The notes beneath the pieces were generated by a model that saw nothing but the letters and a program-made list of their open reading frames with translations, made no database searches and was not told where the DNA came from. From Ophiothrix spiculata (lineage: Eukaryota; Echinodermata; Ophiuroidea; Amphilepidida; Ophiotrichidae), in the NCBI GenBank assembly GCA_000969725.1, contig JXSR01S007469.1: a DNA stretch of 36,902 nucleotides. One strand, given 5' to 3'. The translations under genes and the position numbers were made by a program. Below, one piece after another: positions 22,463 to 35,000 of this stretch; within the stretch, counting starts at the first letter, position 1, and every line of letters begins with the position of its first letter.

Positions 22463-22884
22463 CTTAGACGATTCACTTGATTTTCCTTCTAAAGAAGAGT
22501 AAAGAGGACTTGCGGTTGATTTTACTAGACAATTTGTAGCTGCGATGCATTCAGAGCACAGCTAGACTGTTTTTCACTAACACGTTAAACATATCGTGCA
22601 TCACAAGGTATATGAAAATTCAAACGCATCACTGCAATGAGTTATTATGTTCGGTCTTACAATGCATTACATGTTAGTGAAATCAACCCTTGGTATCGTT
22701 TTAGTTAAGTTACAAAGTTGAAATTTTTTTATTGTGTAAGTTTTGTTTTCCTTATTTAATAGATCTTGGACCCTATTCAAACAATCCCATCAAAATAAAT
22801 GCAAAGACCAGAGGCCCTACAGATTTGACATGATGGTGTTTTTGATATTTTACTAAGCCCTAGGTTTGCTTTCTTTCTTCATAG
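22463..22884. other. Non-coding, upstream side of F-spondin exon a
   Basis: This is the end of the intron preceding the first recognised exon. The pyrimidine tract TTTGCTTTCTTTCTTC leads to the acceptor at 22884. No earlier exon is seen. Confidence 0.7.
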
Positions 22885-23018
22885 ATCCTGGACAATGTTC
22901 AGACAATGCTGCAGCCAGGATGCCAGTATGCCATCAAAGACAATGCAGCAATGACAAAGACCAGAGTCACTGTGGAATGGACAGCCCCACCTGCTGGGAC
23001 AGGCTGTGTGATGTTCAA
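22885..23018 (+). CDS. SPON1: F-spondin exon a: Reeler domain, C-terminal part
   Basis: The acceptor is ttcttcatag and the donor is gtaagt. Reading from ATC, the exon gives 44 codons plus two bases (AA) that complete a Lys codon in the next exon. Key residues are the Cys in QPGCQY, TRVTVEW, and WTAPPAGTGCV, a hallmark of the last strands of the F-spondin Reeler fold. The cysteines at residues 13 and 41 of the fragment are likely disulfide-bonded; this is inferred from the family. The entry phase is taken as 0 because that frame is open and matches the family. The preceding exon was not found. Confidence 0.95.
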
Positions 23019-26000
23019 GTAAGTCTTCAAGGAAATTGAAACATATACACTTAGCCTATTCAAGTTTGTCCTAAGTTATCTCATTAACGGACAAAGGATT
23101 TAGTTTACAAATTGTAAATGACAAAAGAAGTATCGAATTAATCTTACCGCACAAAAGAGGCCTGTCAATCAAAGTATAGGATAGGCTATTGTCTTCGACA
23201 AAAGCAAAAACCTCTTGCGGTTTTAGTTGTACTTTTTATTGTGTAAACACAAAAGGATTGTTACGGATTGCAATTTCTCAAATGGGGATTATCTGTACTT
23301 ATTAACTCCAGTGAATAGAATACGCCGGGACAGTTGTGACGTCATAATTTATGCACATCACCCAACACATGCGTTTTGAACCCAAACAAACGGTGTGGCC
23401 AATTTTGCCACATGTTAAGTCTATGGGGAAAAAAGTCCGACTCCGATTTTATACCATAACTTTCGTCTAAAACAAAAATAAGGGAAAACATGCCGGCCTA
23501 TTATGCTGAAGGTTGTGATTACAAGCCAGGACGGGACCCCTGCCGTTATTTTCGTCTTCCAACCGAGAAAAATCCGTCTGAATTGTATGTTTACGTGTGC
23601 CTATTGTGTTAATACGTATGATTAGTGGACATGATCATTTGTTTGGGTCCAAAACGCACGTGTTGGGTGATGTGCATAAATTATGACGTCACAACTGTCC
23701 CTGCGTATAAGTAATGGGTTAACAAAATATTTTACTACAGATTACAAAATGAATTGTTATGCATGGACAGAACATTTGAACTCAATAAATCTTCAAAAAG
23801 TGTGTTAATTTGTACTCTTAACTGAATGCTGTCTGAACAAGTGTTTTTATTGTTGATTGCATACACATTAAAATGTAGATCACTTTTGTCCAGGACTAAC
23901 TTAAGTAATATAGCTTTACTGTCCAGTGTATACACTCAAAGAGTAGATAGATTATAGTTTATACATGTTGATGACCTAATATTTGGTTCGGATTAACATT
24001 AATTACTTAGGCTTGGCATCCAAAGACATTCGCTCACCCAAGTGACATTAGCTCACCCTATCAAAAAAACTTCAATGGGAAGCGACATTCGCTGAACAAA
24101 TTTCACGACATCACTACACTTCAGATTAAATTTGAGCGAAGATCGTTCCTAATATTCTTTGGTTTGTTTATTCAATAATCATAGCATTACAACATGTGCA
24201 AGTGACATTTGCTTTCATTAATTGAAACTGTGTTCATGCAATGAGAGCGATATTTGCTCTCTGTTTTAGCAAATAAGTCAGAGGGAATATCAAGAGCGAA
24301 TGTCAACCGGTCAAGCGAATGTCTTTGGATGCCAAGCCTTATCATAAAAGCACCTCAGTATTGAAATGTCTTATCTTCATAATTGTTCACTGAATCCTGA
24401 ATAACCATTTATGACACTTTCTTGCAAACGGAGATCCACGTTGCGCTGCCAACAAGAAGTACCATCTACCACCTTCTCTCGACCACACCCACCCCCTGGA
24501 TGTTGTATCTATAATAAGAACATGGTCTAACCAAGTATTTTGTGTACATTTTTTCCTTTACAGGGCCACAGTCATACAGAAGAAGAAAGTTTGGTTCATG
24601 GATGATGGGCCATTATCTCTTCAGCTATGTGAAGGAGGTACAGATTATTTTTTTATGTGAATGCAAGAAAATTGATTGGCCATAGCTGCCATATGACATT
24701 TTCAGTTTACACCTTGTCACCAGAATTTAGAAATAAAAAACATATTGTTGTAATGTATCAGTGGCTTATTAAGTTCTTCATGTAACATTGCACTGTCACC
24801 TGAATAACTATTTCAAGAGCCAATGCCCCAAGGCAGGATGCTGTAAAGTGGGTGATGCAAATTCATGAAAAATGGCTGCTATACGTTGTGGAAGTAGTGA
24901 CATCCTATTTATGATAATTAGCCTAGCATGTGTGATCTGGTTCCAAACAAATGATGATGTCCGTAGTGGTTCCACTGATCACCTATTAACACAATACCGT
25001 ACGTACATAAAAAATCAGACCATCTTTACATTCAATTTTTGTTCACAATCTGAAACAATAGTGACAGGGTTGACCTTCTGGTCTATTATAAGACTCTTTC
25101 CTATAACATATAACCGTAATTTATGCTTATTTTTTCTTTATTTGGGTTCAAATGTTTTGAAAATAAAATAGAAATGATTCCCCTATAGACTTAACATGTT
25201 GTTAAAATAGTCCATCCTGTTTGTTTGGAACCAGAACGCACATGTTGGGTGATTTGCATAAATTATAACGTCACTACTTCCACGGTGTACTGCACATACA
25301 ACTTTCTTGCAATTATATGATGTGTTTGACTTTTAGTACAATTAGGCAGATTCTATATGAATTCATTGCCCCTCAACAGTTTAATATCCAAATCACCGAA
25401 AAACAGATTTTAAACTATACAAAATCTATAGGCCTTTAAGTCAAATTATGTCAGATCAAGGCATTTCACGACCGTTTGACCTGATTTTTGACCTTTAATG
25501 ACCATGCCGTGGCTTGAACAAAATTATTGCGTTATGAGCACTATGATCAACTCATGTTCATGTAATCCAAACGAACCTTTTGATTGGAATGTCTACAAAA
25601 ACTTTTTTAAGTAAAAAAGCAAAAGCAAGCTAACTTTATGTGGTTGGCTTAACAATATTACCTAATTTGTATGTAGGCCTAGAAATACAACTGGGACATA
25701 ACTGAAACATAACAATGTTATATGGTCCAGTTCAAGCCCGTAGCCAAGGGGGGTGCAGTGGGGGCGTCGCACCCCCCCCCCCCCCAAATTTGACAATATA
25801 CAAAAAAGGTCTACAAAAATTCCCAAAATGACCACCAAAAGTACACCTAAAGCACCAAAACATGTAAATGTAGGTCTTTTTTTAATAAAATACTACACGA
25901 AATGCTTAAAAAACTGCTAAAAAACTACTTAAATTAGGTTAGGGTTGGCCAAAACGAAAATTTTTCGACCAAAACGAAAATTTTTGCTCCAAAAGGTCCA

Positions 26001-29000
26001 CTTTTTGAAAATCCGCACCCCCCTTGAAAAAATCCTGGCTACGGGCCTGGTCAAGTTTATGTGACATTTTAATGGAAGTATTGCATACTTGCTAGGACTC
26101 ATAGTAGATGGTGTCCACGGCCACAGAATGTAATTGATATGTGGGCATTTTCAACATACCATACCATATTTTCAATGTCACTAAAGTTGTAATCGGTGAG
26201 TCCAGTTTAAGATTAATTATTTCTTCTGTACTACCTACTTGATGAATGAAAATATTCACAATTATACCATATTATTATTAAGCAAATTATCAGATGAGAA
26301 ATCTCTTGCATTACTGACTGATAACTTATGTAAAATAAGGATACCAAAACTTGTTTGGTTTTGCCCCAAGTTTTGAGAATTGTTTCCACAAATACAACGT
26401 TAACTGTTAAGTCCAGTGAATAATTTAAATACAACCAGCAATGACACTCAAAAAAATAAAAGGAAATAAAAGAAAAAAGAAAGAAAAAAGAACATGTTCC
26501 CTAAAAAAATTCATTTGATTCTTCAATTTCTGAACTGATTGTGTTGCTAATCCAATCAATTGTCAACAAATAGTTTTATTGCCCATTGGACAACGTCATT
26601 TGACAATTATTAATTATTAGAAAAAATTGCCTTTTGTGTAACCTTTGCAACATCCATCTATCAAATGTCCCACTCAAAAAACTAAACAAAAACAACACAA
26701 ACAAAAACAGGATCATTGAAAATTAATATTTTTAGAAGCGTTAGACAAAAGGATCCTGGAATTCTGTAACAATCTGTTATCTTAGATTTTGTGTCGGGAC
26801 GAACCTGTTCGATTAAGGTTAAAACTGCTTTCATATTGAAAACCAATGACAAATCTGAACTTTTGACTATAGTTTGGATGATGAAATCATGTAACACTTC
26901 TTAGCAAAGTTCAACACATCCCTGCAGTCAAATGCTGATAGAAATACTACATCCAATTTAGCATTTGCTTAGAAAATTGAACTTTCCTCTCCAAAACACC
27001 TTTTATGTGTATTGACAGACGGTAATGACATGGATTGGTAAACTAAGCTTTTTCTCGGTCCAATCAATACCTTCCCTTATCAAATTTCTGTCCGTTCTAT
27101 TATCGCAAAGGTACGAAACTGCCACAGTAACGATCTATCTTGTATTATATTACTGTCTTTTCTGTTTTCTTGTTGTTTACAGAGGATACGAGTCGAAGTA
27201 GTAATGATCCGACGCTTGAATGTTGCGCCTGCGGGTCACCTAAATATAAAATCACATTTGAGGGAACTTGGTCAGCCAGGACTCACAGGGATTTTCCTGG
27301 AGGTAGGTTATCTACAATATAGAATTTTGTTTGTATTTGGTGTTAATCATTTTGTCAGCAAATAAACTTTTCCTTTCTTTTCCTTAACCCTTTCAGTCCT
27401 GAATTTCCATATAGGTATATATAGCCCATACTGAATTAATATGTACTCAATACGAATTGGAACGCCTGAGCGTTCTCCCGTAAGCTCCTTTGGAAACACT
27501 CAAGCGTTCTATACACCGGCGTAGCCAGGATTGCGGACCCCGGGGTGCGCAAAAAAACCTTGTCCAAAACAGCGACGGATCCAGGGGTTACAAGGGGTAC
27601 CTGCCTGTATTAGACGGGTCGCTAAATGTATTAGCAGTGATTAGGACTACTGCGTCCTTTTTTCGTTGTTTTCCTATTATTTTCGTCATTATTTTTTTCA
27701 TTTTTTGTAGACCCCCGGGGTGGCGTGCCCCTTTCGCACACCCCTGGCTATGCGAATGCTATAGGTTCGAAAGGGAGTCTATATGACCGTCCACAGCAAA
27801 CAGCCAGTAAAGTTAGCCCTTTACCAACTCAAAAAGAACATCAGCTTTAAAATGACACTTGCTCCAAGTTCATAATATGACACCTGGAATAGGAATTATG
27901 CCTTTTTGAAGCATGACATATCAGAATCTGTAATACTGAAAAAATTGTGTTGAAGTTTTTGTTTTATTTAAAATTCCAGTTCAACTACATTTAGAAAACT
28001 ATATTTTGCAATCAAAGTGAAAAACTTAGATTTTTATTTTAATTCATTGTTCCAAATCCAAAAGAATTATAGTAAAAATATTTACATTTTAGTAGTGTTT
28101 CAATCTAACAGCTTCCTTAACAATCATATATTTATTCAACAATCCAGATGAACTTATTTAAGGGGGGAAAGCACCTTACTCAAATTTATGTTTTTGCAAA
28201 TTTATTTTGTACCATAACTTTTAAACAAAGTACTTAAAGTTAATAAAAGTATACATTTTTATTTTATAGAAATTTGTCAATTTTTTTTATTTTCATGCCA
28301 AATAAGGTCAAAAAATGACCAAAAATGGAAAAACGTGAATTTTTGACCTTATTTGGCATGAAAATCAAAAAGTTGGTCATAATCCTAAAAAGTAAAAATG
28401 CCGCAACATCCGAGTGGGTGTTTTGACTTAAAAATCCCATTCAAAGGTCTTTTTTTTTAAATTGTTATTTTTAGCTTGTCCTGAAGCCCAAATGGTCAAA
28501 AAATGTGTTTTTTGTGATTTTCTCAAAATATGTGATTTTAGGTCAAAAATTAACATCACCATCATGTTCCTTGTGAAAATTCCTTTCTGGAAATGTATAC
28601 TTTTATTAACTTTAAGTACTTTGTTCAAATGTTATGGTACAAAATAAATTTGCAAAAACGTAAAATTGAGTGACATGCTTTCCCCCTTTAAAGATAATAT
28701 GAAAATTGATACAAAGGAAAGACACAAACAATTTGTAATTTCAAATTTGAAAAAACTCTTCATTTCATCTGAATTGTTCATCCATTATGATTCATCGTTA
28801 ACTTCAAAAATGAATTTTCAAAAACTGTACCGCATTATAAAACCTAATCGATACTCTTCTGATTACAGAATTGCAGAACTATTTATTTAGTCAAAGCTCC
28901 CAATGATGCACCTTTCAATGTAGCGTGTCACATTTATATCAAGTGCTCAGTCATCTTTTTAAGTTTTTGAGCTTGTGCCAATTAGACCAAGTTTGAATAA

Positions 29001-32000
29001 GTTAAATAGGTGTTTCAACCAAATTGAAGAGGTAATGCTGAAAATTGGCTAAATAAAGCAAGAAAAAGCACCTTTTGCACACTTTTACAGAAACGTGTTG
29101 CCCCAATTTTCATGGCTCCTGGGCCAGTGGCACGCCACACAGCCTTAGCAGGAACACTGGTCATCATACAATATTTTAAAAACATTGTCTTTTCATCCAG
29201 ATATTTTTACTGATCCATTATCCATGACAAAAAGTTCAAACATACATCTTCAATTATACTTATAAGGTCAGAAAATTATAAATGGGGATAGATTATTTAA
29301 CCAAAGTCATATCCACTTTCAAGAAATAAGAATAAAAAGAAAAACACTCTATCAAAATATATCGCACTTTGGCCATGCACTTTTATATCAATTTAAGTCA
29401 ATCCTTTTTGTCGACTTAATATTGAAATGCCATTCAATTCCAATATTTGCTCTCCTCAACTTTTCCCGAGTCAATCTTTGATCAAATATATATCTGCACT
29501 TTCATATCTTTTATATCAAAATCTTTCCACTCATTTTGATTTTATTATTTTGCACTTTTCATGAAGATGCAGACAGTCACAAACTGCATAGCTGTGCTTT
29601 ATTGAAAATTTACTTCAATTCACATGAGATTATAAGGCTGGTGTTTATCCAACAAAAGTTGTGTTCCATTTTAAGGTTGGCATTTTCTCAACATTGGAAA
29701 AAAAGTTGTTTCATAAAAAATGACATTTAATTCTTATCAAATAAATGGATGAACATTATACAGAATGCAAATAGTTTCTGATGTGACATATTTAATTCTC
29801 ATATATTAAATGCAAATATCTAGATAATTAATTTTTAATTTGTTTAAAATGATTTTGCATATTCATGATTGTATTACTGAATTTATCATTAGTTATGATT
29901 TTTAATTTGGTTTATTTAAATATAATAAGTTCAAATTCTTCAGAAAGTAAAAAAAAATAAAATAAATTGCATATTACAAAATAAAATAAATAGTATAGCA
30001 TATCCGGCAGAATTAAAAATGCATTTTCAGATTTTTGAGAAAATCTATCCTTAATAATATTTGAATTTCATGTATTGGATTGTAAAAACAAAATGCCCCG
30101 TCTGATTTTAGGTGAGTTAAAATAAAAATATTATATGTGAGTTAAAATAAAAATTTAAGTGAGTTAAAATAGAATCAAACAGAAAAAATCAAACCAAACA
30201 ATGTTGATGTACTTACTTTTACTTAAATGAATTTAAAACTTAAATTACAATTTGAACAAATTCTTTCTTTATACATTTGATAAGGTTTGATTGGTCAATA
30301 ACCATTTATAAAAGTAGGGTTACATTACCCTTAAATTAAACACAAAATTGATAATATCTGATATAATAAAGATTGCTCTTTCGACTTGAACCATTTGAAG
30401 TAATTTCATATCTGCCACTAGACACTTGACACTGTTGATGATTCAATTTGAACCATTTGGGAACAAGCGTTGCCTGTTCACATGGTGAATTAAATTCTAG
30501 TTTAGTTTATATAGTCCAATGTTTGGAAATCTTCAGTAGAGCTATAATAGATAGCATTCGAATAGATGGCATTCATCTTAAGGGAGGTCGGAGCCTCACA
30601 ATTTAAAATTTGTTTTGATCATAACTTGAAAACTAATAAAGTAAACTATTTGAAAGTAGACATATTTGGAAAGGAAAATGTACAAGGAATATCTGTTTAG
30701 AAACTCAATAAAAACAAGTTATTTTGCCAAACTTTTTTAACAAGTCTATTAAAAAATATATCTTTAAAACGAGGTATAGGTCATTTAAATCAATAGTTCT
30801 GGGGAACTTTTTCTTTTCATTTCTTATTTATTTCCTAGTTTTTAAAGTATTGGTATAAATAGGCAAAAAGACTTTTTTCCAAAAAACATTGATTTTTTAA
30901 CATTTTTGGCATTTAATGACCATTTGTGTGAAAACTAAAAAAATAATCAAGTGATAAATATTCCCTATATTTGAACTATTGATTTTGTCTACCTATTTTT
31001 AAAGATGTTTTGTAAGTTTTTGGCAAAATAACTCTTTTTTTGTGTGTGGGGGGGGGGGGGTGAGGTTGTAAAGAGTGAGTTCCTAAATCAAGAATCTGAT
31101 CTAAATAGATTCCTTGTTAAATTTCTATTCCAAAAATGTCTACATTTTTACAGTTTACATTATGGTTTGTAAATTGTATCAAAATTATTTTTTATGGATT
31201 TTGAGGCTCTGATCTCAAATAAGTCTCATTCCACAAACCAGGAAGTTCCAAGTCTTTTATTCCATTCCACAACCATCAAATTATCCTAGCTTACAGTAAG
31301 TATAGAAGACTGTCAATCTGTTAATGCCCCACCCCCAACAGATGCAGGCACACAAACACTAGAACAGGGAGGATGCTGATTGCTAGAAATTTATTGGCCA
31401 CTATGGTCCAAATCAGCTTCCTTCCAATCTTCCTGAGGCAAGCACTATCAAAACCCTGATTAGCCTACAGCTCAACCTTGAACAGCCCACTGAGAATATT
31501 CATTTTTCTTTAAAAATTTAATTTCGAGCAAGGGATACTCATTTCACATTTCTTTTCTTTCTTTTTGAACAAACTAATTAGTTAAAGCTAAAACAATATC
31601 CAAAGAAAATCCTTTGTAAGCTTTCCATTTATTTTAAAAAACATTTCAGATTAGTTGTCTCTGTGTGAACATACCCTCAGTCTTCACTATTATTCCCAAA
31701 CTCAATTAAACAAGAGTGATCTTATAGCGACTGTTTTGCTGAAATTTACCGAGCTAAGTTAAGTTTTTGCGAGTTCTTTAGGGAGATGTCGTTGTTGACT
31801 GAAAACTTGACAAGGCACCCGGGTAGATTGAATGACAAACACAAGACTGGGATGGTGAGGGCTGGAGGAGTTGATATTGAAAAGCTGCCATTTATAATGT
31901 AGTTCTTAAATTGTATATTGAAATATTTGATATGAATATGCATGATGTAAAGGTAAGACGACCAATCAAAAGTCTTTGATGTATTTATGGTAACCAAGAT

Positions 32001-35000
32001 AGAACATAAAACCAGTTGTAAGTGAGCGTTAGAGTTCAATGGGATTTGGGTGAGCCAAAATGTCATTTTTAAAGAATTCTTTCACTCCAAATTAGAACAA
32101 ATATCTTGAATAGAAATTCATATAACAAAAATTAAAGTGTGCAAACAATATGAAATTTCAAAAAAAATTATAATTTTCCCAGAAATTAACGTTGTCCCCA
32201 AACTTAAATAAATCACGAGTGACAGTAAATGTCTTGTGGTTTTAATATAAATTATTAAGATTCTTTATTTCTGTAGAAAGTATTGAACGTTTTAGGGAAA
32301 TGCACGTGTAATGCATTGGAAGGCAAATGGACTAAGTAATAAATGGACTTGTTACTCCAAATTATGGGTTGGTAACTTTTTCACAAAAAGTCCTGACATG
32401 TGGGCCAAAATAAAATCTTTACATAAGGATTCAGAGTTTCAAGAATTAATTGAAAATAAATGAACCCTTACAGATGGGTTTCAATTTCAAATTTTAAAAA
32501 ATATCGATCAGTTTTATAGGCTAAAATATCTTTTACAAATGGGTATGTGATTCATAATTTGTGAATACCTCCCCCTCTCTGTGGATGCATATATATAAGG
32601 GATGCTCAAATGCTGCTGGCCTGGTGTTACCTTGAATATGAATTTAAGAGCTCCACAAAAAAATGATAAATTTCAAATTGTACGAGGGGGTATCAAAAAG
32701 TTTTAAGCTTTACCCAGAAGGGAAAGAGCTATATCAATGAATTTTTGTCAGAATTTGTTTGTACATTATGGTAAAAAAATGGTTTCATAAGCACTTCTAT
32801 TGGTGGCGATATATGTTAACAACTTTTCTGCTTAAAACATAACCTCCATGGAGAAAATTGAGACAGGCGATGTGATTATGTACCTGCATTTGAAGGGTTA
32901 CATTGCATTATGGAAATCGATCAATGAATGATATTACAATGACGTGATATAGAGAAGATATCTACAATAACGGCTTGTTGGGATTCAGTTTAAAGTGGGA
33001 GGAATGTGTTACTCTGCACAGTGGCTATGCAAAGATGCCTTAATAATCAATTCCTGACTCTAATTCTGGGTGAAGTTCAAAACTTTTTGATGCACCCTCG
33101 TATATGAACTTTTTATAAGGCAGCCAAGTCAAAATTGATCTAAAATGCAGCGGTAAATCTGAAGCTAGATTTGGTAATTGAATGTGGAGCAAGCAAGTCT
33201 CATTGTTTGCTTTGTAAAATCAGATTGCTCAATTGCTCTGGGGGTATGTTGACTTACAAATATTTGTCAAGTGTCAGTAAATTTCTCGCTTGACTTTGAT
33301 GGATTTTTATTGGCAGAAATCTGCCACCTTGCTTGTTTTGACATTCTACAACGCTTTGTTTTAACAATTTCTTTCTGTTATTTTGACACTTTATAAGTGA
33401 AATGTGTTTAATATTTACATAGTTGGTGATGTAAAGGTGAATTTACTGTGATGCTGTTGCAAAACAATTGTTTTCCCTTTTTTGAATATTACTTTATTAT
33501 ACTTGTAACAAGTTTTGCTATGATTTTTAAATGAGTAAAATATATGTATATTTAATTGAAACGTAGTGTTCTAAAGGTGAGTTTTGCTCTTGCAAGCAAA
33601 ATTATTTGATGTTTTTATTTAAACTGCAACTAAGAGATTTATTTCAATTGTTTCAGACTATTGGTTTTGTTATGCATCTTTATATAAAACAGTAATACAG
33701 ATCAAAGGTATATGTGACCGTCCACCCCAAAACAGCAGTAAATGCCAGCTCTTGTCATTTTCACTTTTTTAATTACTTGTAAAGACAATGCTTTAAGAAT
33801 TAAAATGACACCTTAATGAACTTCACACGATTTCTAGAAGTCAAGTTATGGTCCGTCAAAGGTTGTCAGGGAGTAAAACGTATAACTGAGATAAACCCGT
33901 TCAAAGATTGGTAAGCCCCATATTTTCTGTAGATCGTCTTAATAATATGCCAATTTATTTCACATTTCCTATGATTTTCTTGACATGAAACTTTGCTGGT
34001 ATTTTGTAGTAAGCACAGGGATTGTGAATCTGTCAAAAAATCAATTTCGGCAAATTATGACTTTGACATGTATTTTCACCTGTAGCGCAAAATGAAGTTT
34101 CTGGCATTTACTGCTCATACGGGCTGGAAGGTCACATATATATGAAATCTTGAAAGTGTAAATTACCTAATCAGTGGGTAACCTCAATTAACAAAATAAT
34201 TTTAACATTATACAGCTACTCAATTAAATTAATCTGTTGAATATCAATGCAAAGATTTGACTTTACAAAGTCATGTCATTTAATCGGTACAGGAAAAGTG
34301 GTTACAAATATCATGAATGTACCTGTATTGGTGAAGTCTTTATAGGTCTATATTTTATGCAGATGTTCTAAATGCTTTGTATTTGAGTAAAAGATTTTGC
34401 TTTTGAACATAACTTGTCTGATGTGTGTTTTTTGTTTATTTTTTTTAAATATATATGCTTGTTTATTTTTAAGAAATGACAACTAAATTTCATTCTTATT
34501 AGTTAAAAGTTTTCAAAATTTATCTTAAGGTTATACACACTGGGTCAAAATTGTTAACCAGGCATCACTCATTAATGACTTGCTATGATATGCAAATAGA
34601 TTTGACATAAACAAGTTACTATTTTGAATCGGCATCGAAAATGGTCAAAAGGTTCAAAATTATTACCAATATTTTTTTCATACTATTTTCCTGTGTTATA
34701 GTCGCGTGAAGAAAACCTTTTCACTTTTACGCGTCTTGTGCGCCGAGGTTTAAGTTCAAACGCAACTCACGCGATACTTGTGAGCTCGGGTGATTTGACA
34801 GTTCTGTTGTTGCTTGACTTGGTGATCGATTTGATTGGTTTGTTGTTCACGCACAATGCAATTTGATCTCGCCCAGAATGAAAAGGTTTGTTTCAGATGA
34901 CTATAATTTGTCTATTTCAACTAAAATGCATTTTAAAAATATATTTCAACGTAGGGTATGGTGATCATTGGTCAGATTTGATTGGTGCCTCACATACAAG

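Noticed and set aside
24872..25171. 99-codon open frame
   Set aside because: It lies across the MITE at 24884-25287 and has no domain.
27490..27786. 98-codon open frame
   Set aside because: It is a reading of the GTAGCCAGG-ended MITE.
31746..32066. 106-codon minus-strand frame, with an overlapping plus-strand frame
   Set aside because: No recognised domain. Treating 31782-31952 as an exon (ag..gtaaga) gives stops in all three frames, so it cannot be a coding F-spondin exon.
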